Assembly: GCA_034665745.1 (NCBI GenBank)
Contig: JAXDJJ010000015.1
Location: 1 to 36,018 of the forward strand
DNA length: 36,018 nucleotides
Direction: 5' to 3'
From: JAXDJJ01 sp034665745
Lineage (GTDB): Bacteria > Actinomycetota > CADDZG01 > WHSQ01
In this document: piece by piece, positions 31,084 through 36,018 of the stretch
Layout of the letters: each line of letters starts with the position of its first letter
Position numbering within the stretch: position 1 is the first letter of the stretch
Notes under the pieces: generated by a model
What the model saw: only the letters and a program-made list of their open reading frames with translations
What the model was told of the DNA's origin: nothing
Databases searched by the model: none
Position numbers and translations under genes: made by a program

Positions 31084-31947
31084 TCATATCTTCCTCGGCT
31101 TCCGGCGCAGGAGGCGATCGGTGAGGAGTACGAGCGAGAACGAGATAACGAACAGGATCGCCGCGACCGCGGCCGCCTCTTCCGGTCGGAACTGGTTCGC
31201 AAGTTGGAAGATGAACACCGGAGCCGTCAACGTCTTACCTGTGAGGTTGCCCGCCACGATCACGACGGCACCGAACTCGCCGATCGCGCGAGCAAAGACA
31301 AGGAGGGCACCCGCCGCGATCGACGGACGCAGAGCGGGCAAGACGACCTTCCTGAACGCGGTCCATCCGCCGGCGCCGAGTGAGAACGCCGCCTCTTCCT
31401 CAGCGATATCTAGCTCGCTGAGAACGGGCTGCACCGTGCGGATGACGAACGGCAATGTCACGAAAAGAAGAGAGATCAAGATCCCGAGTGGCGCGAACAC
31501 GACGTCGATGCCGTGCTCCTTCAGCCATCCCCCGACGGGCGACGCCGGCCCATAAAGGGCAACGAGCATGACCCCGGTGACCAGGGTAGGGATCGCGAAC
31601 GGAAGGTCCACGATCGCGCTCAAAAGGTTCCGGCCGGGAAAGCGGTAGCGAACCATGACGTACGCGAGCAGGGTTCCGAAGAACGCGTTGATGACCGTGC
31701 AAATCGCGGAAGTGACCAACGTGAGTCGGATCGCCTCGATAGCACCGGGCGTTGCCAGCGCAAGACGCAATTTGTCGAAGCCGTCCGCGTAGCCCTTCAG
31801 CAACACCGCAACGATGGGGAGGAGGATGGCTATCCCCAGATAGAGGATGGCCACCCCCCTCAATCCCCAACGTCCTAGATGCAAGCCACGAAGGCGCGCG
31901 GTCCAAGGGGGTAGGGCCGCGCCTCCTTCGATGACTTGTGAACTCAT
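31084..31947 (-). CDS. cysT: Sulfate ABC transporter permease CysT
   Basis: A 287-residue permease with about six membrane helices, the first being VAILYLGIAILLPIVAVLLKG. Landmarks of CysT (CysU) are the periplasmic/membrane segment VDLPFAIPTLVTGVMLVALYG, the EAA loop EEEAAFSLGAGGWTAFRKVVLPALRPSI, and FARAIGEFGAVVIVAGNLTGKTLTAPVFIF. Starts at ATG only two bases after the sbp stop, so it is strongly coupled. It forms the translocation pore with CysW. Confidence 0.94.
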   Translation of the reverse strand: MSSQVIEGGAALPPWTARLRGLHLGRWGLRGVAILYLGIAILLPIVAVLLKGYADGFDKLRLALATPGAIEAIRLTLVTSAICTVINAFFGTLLAYVMVRYRFPGRNLLSAIVDLPFAIPTLVTGVMLVALYGPASPVGGWLKEHGIDVVFAPLGILISLLFVTLPFVIRTVQPVLSELDIAEEEAAFSLGAGGWTAFRKVVLPALRPSIAAGALLVFARAIGEFGAVVIVAGNLTGKTLTAPVFIFQLANQFRPEEAAAVAAILFVISFSLVLLTDRLLRRKPRKI

Positions 31948-31949
31948 AT

Positions 31950-33026
31950 CTAGCCTTGCGCCTCCGCGAACGCCTTCGTGAAGACGCCGTCGGGGTCGCC
32001 GAACACTTCATCGTTGATCTGGTCCCAGCCGCCGATGTCCTCAAGTGTGAAGAGGTCCTCAACCGGAGGGAAGCCCTCGCCACCCTTCTGCGCTTCGGCC
32101 TTGTCGGTCGAGCGCAGGAAACCAACGGTGGTGTACAGCTCTTTGGCCTCGTCGCTGTGCAGGTACTCGACGAATGCCTCGACGACTTCACGGACGCAGT
32201 GCTTGTCCACGTTCTTGTCGACGATAGCAACCGGGTTCTCGATCATGACCGTCGACGGCGGAAGCACCATCTCGTCGGGGAGACCTGCCTTGTTCGCGGT
32301 CAGGATCTCGTTCTCGTACGTGATGGCCACGTCACCGTTGCCGGCCTCGAAGTTCTTGATCGAGTCACGGGCCGACTTGTCGAGGACGGTCACGTTGCTG
32401 AAGATCCCGGTAAGCAGCTCTTGCGCGCCTGCCGTGTCGCCTTCCTTCACACCCGCGTGACCGCGCATCGCGGCGCCGTAGGCACCGACGATGTTCCAGC
32501 GCGCGCCACCCGAGGATGCTGGGTCCGGCGTGAGGATCTCGAGACCTTCCTTCGTCAGGTCGTTCCAGTCGGCGAGGCCTTCTGGGTTGCCCTCTCGAAC
32601 ATCGAACACGGCCAGCGACGAGGACACCATGCCGCCGTCGGTCTGCTGGGTCCAGTCATTCGTGATCAGACCGGCGTCGGCAACCGCGTCGATGTCCGGG
32701 CCGAGCGAGGCCGCGAAGATGTCTGCCTCGAAACCGTTGACGATGTTCGCTGCTTGGGTGGTGCTACCTCCATAGGACTCCTGGAAGATGATGTTCTGGT
32801 CATCGTTCTCCTCTTTCCAGAGAGCCTGGAACGCGGAGATGATCTTGCCGTACACCTCGCGCGGCGTTGAATACGCGGCGAACGTGATGACGGGCGTTTC
32901 AGCCGGGGTGCACTCACCGTTGTCGGCCGTCGTGTCATTGTTGCTTGCCGGGTCCGACGAACACGCGGATCCGATGAGTCCGAAGGCCAGCACGATCGCG
33001 GCCAGCCTGATGCTCTTGCCTCTCAA
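31950..33026 (-). CDS. sbp: Sulfate-binding lipoprotein (Sbp/CysP type)
   Basis: A 358-residue extracytoplasmic solute-binding protein. I set the start at TTG 33026: AAGGAG lies six bases upstream and the protein then begins MRGKSIRLAAIVLAFGLIGSACSSD, a lipoprotein signal peptide with the lipid-attachment Cys after GSA. A TTG at 33053 would add nine residues and swallow the ribosome-binding site. Mature segments typical of sulfate-binding proteins are ITFAAYSTPREVYGKIISAF, ESYGGSTTQAANIVNGFEADIFAASLGPDIDAV, LTPDPASSGGARWNIVGAYG, and VAITYENEILTAN. It captures sulfate or thiosulfate for CysTWA. It follows the YezD-like gene with a 117-bp gap that contains two palindromes. Confidence 0.93.
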   Translation of the reverse strand: MRGKSIRLAAIVLAFGLIGSACSSDPASNNDTTADNGECTPAETPVITFAAYSTPREVYGKIISAFQALWKEENDDQNIIFQESYGGSTTQAANIVNGFEADIFAASLGPDIDAVADAGLITNDWTQQTDGGMVSSSLAVFDVREGNPEGLADWNDLTKEGLEILTPDPASSGGARWNIVGAYGAAMRGHAGVKEGDTAGAQELLTGIFSNVTVLDKSARDSIKNFEAGNGDVAITYENEILTANKAGLPDEMVLPPSTVMIENPVAIVDKNVDKHCVREVVEAFVEYLHSDEAKELYTTVGFLRSTDKAEAQKGGEGFPPVEDLFTLEDIGGWDQINDEVFGDPDGVFTKAFAEAQG

Positions 33027-33109
33027 GTGGTTCTCCTTTCGATCAACGAACAACGAACAGCACTAACTAGGCCTCCGGTTGTCCGGTTGACCTTGAGGGC
33101 CGGGTTCGC

Positions 33110-33133
33110 CGCGGAACTCCGCGCCGAGCTCGG
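33110..33133. promoter_or_regulatory. Two adjacent palindromes between yezD-like gene and sbp
   Basis: 33110-33123 has 6-base arms CGCGGA/TCCGCG around two bases, and 33124-33133 is the perfect palindrome CCGAGCTCGG. They lie directly after the YezD-like stop codon. They may act as an attenuator or an RNA-processing/stabilising hairpin that sets different levels of the small protein and the transporter. No T-run follows on the minus strand. Confidence 0.35.
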
Positions 33134-33143
33134 AACTTCGGGT

Positions 33144-33338
33144 CTACGTGTGAAGGCGGAGCTTCGTTGAGGTCTCGAGCCCCACGACCTTGCCCTGGTG
33201 GATCTTGATGACGATCGATCCGTACTCGATCTGGCTCAAGGCCCGCCGAACCTCAGCAAGGACCGACTCCTCGACATCGAGGTCATCGGTCTGCGTCGGT
33301 GAGGCACTCCCGTTCGTGGCGCTTGCTCTGTCTGTCAC
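33144..33338 (-). CDS. YezD/DUF2292-like small protein
   Basis: A 64-residue protein. The first about 20 residues are polar (Ser/Thr/Asp-rich); the rest, VLAEVRRALSQIEYGSIVIKIHQGKVVGLETSTKLRLH, fits the small YezD (DUF2292) family, with the pattern I-x-Y-G-S-I-x-I-x-I-x-x-G-K-V-x-x-x-E. Such proteins are often found at the head of sulfate or cysteine uptake operons; their function is unknown. The GTG start has no Shine-Dalgarno. The best promoter places the transcription start about one or two bases before it, so the gene is probably translated from a leaderless mRNA. It heads the transcript leading to sbp-cysT-cysW-cysA. Confidence 0.75.
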   Translation of the reverse strand: MTDRASATNGSASPTQTDDLDVEESVLAEVRRALSQIEYGSIVIKIHQGKVVGLETSTKLRLHT

Positions 33339-33341
33339 AGT

Positions 33342-33374
33342 GACACTCTTACAGGAGTGCTATAGGAGTGTCAA
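33342..33374 (-). promoter_or_regulatory. Promoter with phased operator half-sites, yezD-sulfate transporter operon
   Basis: On the minus strand a perfect -35 TTGACA (33374-33369) is followed after 16 bases by TGTAAG (33352-33347) as -10. Over it lie three half-sites on the plus strand, CACTC at 33344, GAGTG at 33355 and GAGTG at 33366, spaced exactly 11 bp apart, each separated by six bases. An outer inverted repeat GACACTC (33342-33348)/GAGTGTC (33366-33372) encloses them. A regulator bound here would cover the promoter. The same CACTC-N6-GAG(T/C)G unit occurs before the tusA operon. Confidence 0.65.
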
Positions 33375-33379
33375 ATACC

Positions 33380-33994
33380 TCATGCTCCGGAGTTGCGGCC
33401 CTCAGTAGGGCGGTCGCCCTCGAGCCATGCGGTCATCCCGCCCCGGACGAGTCGTGCATCGCGACCCAGGGCCCGGGCGACAGACGCCACGAATGTGCTT
33501 CTCGACTCGTCTGCACAGATGATCGCCAGCGGGCCGTGGGGAAGCGCCTGATGCGATGTCCACGGTTGGGTCGATGGGTGGTTCACGGCATCCGGGATCC
33601 GAATGTGGTTGAACTCGTATCCCTCTCTTACGTCCACGATGATTAGTTCGTCACGACTCTCGTTCAACTCATCGACCGTCATCGTCGGCAAACTCTCGAT
33701 CGCCAACCCGTCGTCCGACCACCTCGACAGTCCCCCCTCGAGGATCCCCTCGATGTCGAATCCAGCGTCGCTCAGAAGCTGATCTGCGGACTTCGCCACG
33801 ATGTCTGGCTCCGCCATCAGCACGTAGCTCCTGTCGTGGGGAAGCATCATCGAGGCCCGATCGGCAAGATCGGCTCGATTGAATTGGAGGCTTATCGCAC
33901 CAGCGACGTGGCGCATCGCGAAGGCTGCTGGAGTACGCAGGTCAAGAAGTAGAGCTCCGTGTGTGGTTGCTGCGACGACTTCCTCAGGGATCAC
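33380..33994 (-). CDS. Tandem rhodanese-domain protein (second domain active)
   Basis: A 204-residue protein of two short rhodanese domains. The first (about 1-100) reads VLMAEPDIVAKSAD where the active loop should be, so it has no catalytic cysteine. The second (about 105-200) has IICADESRSTFVASVARALG, with the loop Cys followed by ADESRS, and ends VRGGMTAWLEG, a common rhodanese ending. The GTG start overlaps the stop of the metallo-hydrolase gene by four bases. In persulfide-handling operons (for example cst of Staphylococcus) a rhodanese works with a persulfide dioxygenase and a TusA-like carrier; the same trio is present here, so a role in persulfide or thiosulfate transfer is likely. 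Confidence 0.88.
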   Translation of the reverse strand: MIPEEVVAATTHGALLLDLRTPAAFAMRHVAGAISLQFNRADLADRASMMLPHDRSYVLMAEPDIVAKSADQLLSDAGFDIEGILEGGLSRWSDDGLAIESLPTMTVDELNESRDELIIVDVREGYEFNHIRIPDAVNHPSTQPWTSHQALPHGPLAIICADESRSTFVASVARALGRDARLVRGGMTAWLEGDRPTEGRNSGA

Positions 33995-34776
33995 GAGGCA
34001 ACGGTATGGATGCCCCGCGGGTCCAGCCCCATATTGATGGACTTGATCCGTTCGTGGTCATCGGGGGCCGGTCGCAATGATCCGGCAAGCGCGGTGACGA
34101 ACCCGTCTTCGTCAGCGGCCTGCAGCACCTGATTGTTCTTCCTCTCGTAGCCGATCGTCGAGCTTGCTTTCCCGCTGAGATTCACTCCCCCGCATCGAGA
34201 TCCGCCGAAATGGGCTGGCCACACCTCCACATGGTCGTCCAGGGTCATCAAGCGCTCAGTGATGCTTCGATACAACAGGCGAGATCGTCGCTCGACCTCG
34301 TTGGTATCGCGTGGACCTATCGACAGATCCGGGCGACCCACATCTCCCACGAGCAGGGAGTCGCCGGTAAGAACGAACCAGTCTTGCTCCGACCGCTTCT
34401 TGTCCCGTCCGATGTACGCAACATGTTCGTCCGTGTGTCCTGGAGTGTGGGAACAGCGCAGCTCGATGTCGCCGACCGCAAGCGTGGATCCATCGACCAT
34501 CGCTTCGAACGGATAGTCGACGGACGCCGACTCGAACAATCTCAGCTTGGCGCCCGAATCAACCGCGAGAACTCGGGCTGCCGAGACGTAGTCCGCATGG
34601 ATATGGGTTTCGACCACATCTGTGATCGTCAAGCCAAGATCGGCGGCTTCGAGGATGTAGGACTCACCGCCAACGTCCTCACTCGGGTCGACGACCACTG
34701 CCTGTCCACTCTCGCCGCACCCGATCAGGTACGAGGCCTGGCCTAGGGGTTCGAACCGGAACTGCTTGAAGATCAA
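33991..34776 (-). CDS. Metallo-beta-lactamase fold persulfide dioxygenase-like protein (ETHE1/CstB type)
   Basis: A 261-residue MBL-fold protein. Metal ligands are visible in ETHIHADYVSAARVL (HxHxD), CSHTPGHTDEHVAY, VLTGDSLLVGDVGRPDL and VWPAHFGGSRCGG. The combination TGD-x-L-x-x-x-x-x-GRPDL and PAH-x-G-x-x-C-G is that of ETHE1/CstB persulfide dioxygenases, which oxidise a low-molecular-weight persulfide to sulfite, rather than glyoxalase II. One difference: the usual HADH is HADY here, losing the last His of the motif, which ETHE1-type mono-iron enzymes do not need. The TTG start overlaps the tusA stop by four bases. It lies between the TusA-like carrier and a rhodanese, the normal partners. 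Confidence 0.85.
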   Translation of the reverse strand: MIFKQFRFEPLGQASYLIGCGESGQAVVVDPSEDVGGESYILEAADLGLTITDVVETHIHADYVSAARVLAVDSGAKLRLFESASVDYPFEAMVDGSTLAVGDIELRCSHTPGHTDEHVAYIGRDKKRSEQDWFVLTGDSLLVGDVGRPDLSIGPRDTNEVERRSRLLYRSITERLMTLDDHVEVWPAHFGGSRCGGVNLSGKASSTIGYERKNNQVLQAADEDGFVTALAGSLRPAPDDHERIKSINMGLDPRGIHTVAS

Positions 34777-35012
34777 ACTTGGATGCCCTTACGGACGTAG
34801 AAGACGAACGCGCCGAACTCCTCAGCTGTGGTCACGACCTCGTTGCCAGTGTCGTGGGCCCATGCAGGAAGGTCCAGAACCGATCCCTTGTCGGTCGCGA
34901 GAATCTTCAGAACCTGGCCTTCTTCCAAGGGCTCGATCGCCTTGCTAGCCCGAACTACCGGCATGGGGCATAGCAAGCCTCGAGCGTCTAGCACCTCGTT
35001 GTGCTTGATCAC
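34773..35012 (-). CDS. TusA-family sulfur carrier protein
   Basis: A 79-residue carrier with the TusA fold. The sulfur-binding motif is ARGLLCPMPVV, the CPxP signature whose cysteine holds a persulfide; the later strand GQVLKILATDKGSVLDLPAWAHDTGNEV is also typical. GTG at 35012 was chosen because AGGAGGT lies just upstream; a GTG at 35036 would extend the protein through that ribosome-binding site. It is first in the TusA, persulfide dioxygenase, rhodanese operon, with four-base overlaps throughout. It may shuttle sulfur between the rhodanese and the dioxygenase. It is not necessarily the tRNA-thiolation TusA, since no TusBCD or MnmA is seen. The operator CACTC-N6-GAGCG lies upstream. Confidence 0.9.
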   Translation of the reverse strand: MIKHNEVLDARGLLCPMPVVRASKAIEPLEEGQVLKILATDKGSVLDLPAWAHDTGNEVVTTAEEFGAFVFYVRKGIQV

Positions 35013-35033
35013 GTCACCTCCTAGAGCAGCCGA

Positions 35034-35049
35034 CACTCTAGTAGGAGCG
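35034..35049 (-). promoter_or_regulatory. Operator-like site upstream of tusA operon, shared with yezD promoter
   Basis: CACTC (35034-35038) and GAGCG (35045-35049) are separated by six bases, the same 5-6-5 arrangement as at 33344-33359, with one mismatch in the second arm. The flanking GA before CACTC and AG before the second arm are shared too. It lies about 22 bp upstream of the tusA start, within the expected promoter. Confidence 0.55.
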
Positions 35050-35117
35050 TGGCGCAGATGAGGCCCGGCCGCCCTGGCCAGGCAGGGGCCGCGGCCCCCG
35101 TGGCGAAGTAATGACCC

Positions 35118-36018
35118 ATGAAAAGACTCGCAGTTTCCGCGCTCGTTTTCGCCTTGCTAGCCGCCATCGCGCCCGTTGCTCACACCGACACCGCCAAGCT
35201 GTCTCTCGTGAGGGTGCTCGTCACCTCCGACGCGCAGGCCGAGTATCTGCTGAACAACTTCGATACTTCCGAGAACAACTCCCCCGGTCAGATCGAGCTG
35301 GTCATGTGGCCCGGAGACAGGGCTGAGTTAGACCAACTGGGATACCGCTACTACGTCGTTACCGAGGACCTCGTTGCGCGCGATGCCGCACTGAACGATG
35401 TGGCGCATCCGCTGCAGCACCTCCCCGGCCCGGACTACTCCGACTACCGGCACCTCACCGACTACAACAACGAGATGGCCGAGCTCGCCAAGAAGAACCC
35501 TTCGATGGTGAAGCTCTTCGAGATGAACCAACTATCCCTCGAGGGCCGCACCGTCTACGGGCTCGAGATCGCGACCGATGTCAAACGTGACGACGGTCGT
35601 CCGATCTTCTATGTCGATGGTGTCCACCACGCGCGTGAGTGGCCCGCCTCGGAGTTCACGATGATGTACGCCCACTACCTTCTGGAGAAGTTCGGCAAGG
35701 ACCCGCAGATCACATCTCTGCTGAACAAGGCACGAGTCATCATCGTCCCGATCGTGAACGTGGACGGCTTCAACTATTCACGTGAGTCGGTTACGGGCGT
35801 GACACAAGGTGCTCGTGACGCCACACAGAACCTCGGTGCCGTTAACGGATTCGAGGGCTACTGGCGCAAGAACCGGCGCTCGTTGACAGGCGTCACGGTG
35901 CCGGCAGCCCAGGCCAACCCTGACGCGTTCGGCGTCGACAACAACCGCAACTACGCGTACCTCTGGGGTGACCAGAATGGTGGCTCGGCAAACGAGCAGT
36001 ATGACCAGACCTACCGTG
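35118..36018 (+). CDS. Secreted M14 zinc carboxypeptidase, N-terminal part (cut by window end)
   Basis: An open frame from ATG 35118 to the window end (300 codons). The protein begins with a signal peptide (MKRLAVSALVFALLAAIAPVAHTD). The early segment, with VLVTSDAQAEYLL, WPGDRAELDQLGYRYYVV and HLTDYNNEMAELAKKNP, is an M14-type propeptide and lead-in. The catalytic domain follows: VDGVHHAREWPASE holds the first zinc ligands (His, Glu in HxxE), ARVIIVPIVNVDGFNYS is the conserved strand, and GVDNNRNYAYLWG is the substrate-carboxylate motif (normally VDLNRNF). The second zinc His and the catalytic Glu lie beyond the window. Such enzymes remove C-terminal residues from peptides outside the cell. 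The preceding 80 bp hold a perfect GC palindrome (GGGGCCGCGGCCCC at 35085-35098) and the tusA operator. Confidence 0.9.
   Translation, partial: MKRLAVSALVFALLAAIAPVAHTDTAKLSLVRVLVTSDAQAEYLLNNFDTSENNSPGQIELVMWPGDRAELDQLGYRYYVVTEDLVARDAALNDVAHPLQHLPGPDYSDYRHLTDYNNEMAELAKKNPSMVKLFEMNQLSLEGRTVYGLEIATDVKRDDGRPIFYVDGVHHAREWPASEFTMMYAHYLLEKFGKDPQITSLLNKARVIIVPIVNVDGFNYSRESVTGVTQGARDATQNLGAVNGFEGYWRKNRRSLTGVTVPAAQANPDAFGVDNNRNYAYLWGDQNGGSANEQYDQTYR

Noticed and set aside
35111..35326. Short ORF (71 codons) at the start of the carboxypeptidase region
   Set aside because: It is out of frame with the real gene, which begins at 35118 with a signal peptide and stays open to the window end with M14 motifs.

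Overview
The window is GC-rich, gene-dense chromosomal DNA with no mobile element, CRISPR array, tRNA or rRNA that I could find. It looks like an actinobacterium, probably from a deep or uncultured lineage. The reasons are a SUF operon of actinobacterial type (sufB, sufD, a Rieske protein, sufC, sufS, sufU), many GTG and TTG starts, several starts that look leaderless, and a PIG-L deacetylase beside tandem universal stress proteins. The lineage is an inference from gene content. Forty protein-coding genes are called. Two are cut by the window edges: an RpoD-type sigma factor on the left and an M14 carboxypeptidase on the right.

Layout. 1-1743 (+): end of a sigma-70 factor, a stand-alone Lrp/AsnC effector domain, and the tRNA sulfurtransferase ThiI. 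1836-3269 (+): a secreted PQQ-type beta-propeller. 3338-6439 (-): an operon of winged-helix regulator, tandem-rhodanese sulfurtransferase, MoaD/ThiS-like sulfur carrier and aldehyde dehydrogenase. 6497-7657 (-): a secreted propeller. 7704-11748 (-): sufD, Rieske, sufC, sufS, sufU. 11830-17738: a block between sufD and sufB holding an EamA transporter, a sarcosine-oxidase-like flavoenzyme, a proline racemase/hydroxyproline epimerase, an amidase and a secreted subtilase. 17805-19238 (-): sufB. 19369-21455 (-): PIG-L deacetylase, tandem universal stress protein and a hotdog thioesterase. 21491-25043: a membrane diguanylate cyclase, a 44-residue Flp-like pilin too short for routine ORF calling, a response regulator, and a divergent PilB/GspE-type ATPase with an N-terminal MshEN domain. 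25040-29089 (-): a secreted propeller, a secreted protein of unknown function, and two DNA glycosylases (AlkA-like and Fpg/Nei-like). 29104-33338 (-): a sulfate ABC transporter (sbp, cysT, cysW, cysA) led by a YezD-like protein. 33380-35012 (-): TusA-like carrier, persulfide-dioxygenase-like metallo-hydrolase and tandem rhodanese. 35118-36018 (+): the start of a secreted zinc carboxypeptidase.

How the genes fit together. Much of the window handles sulfur: uptake of sulfate, oxidation or relay of persulfide sulfur, sulfur carriers, Fe-S cluster assembly and tRNA thiolation. Two candidate regulons can be read directly. A 7-4-7 inverted repeat resembling a DtxR/IdeR box lies in front of both sufB and sufD, which would keep the split SUF operon co-regulated. 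A second operator built from CACTC/GAGTG half-sites spaced 11 bp apart lies in front of both the tusA operon and the yezD-sulfate-uptake operon. A separate cluster (diguanylate cyclase, response regulator, Flp-like peptide, MshEN ATPase) suggests a c-di-GMP-responsive pilus or secretion system whose other parts lie elsewhere.
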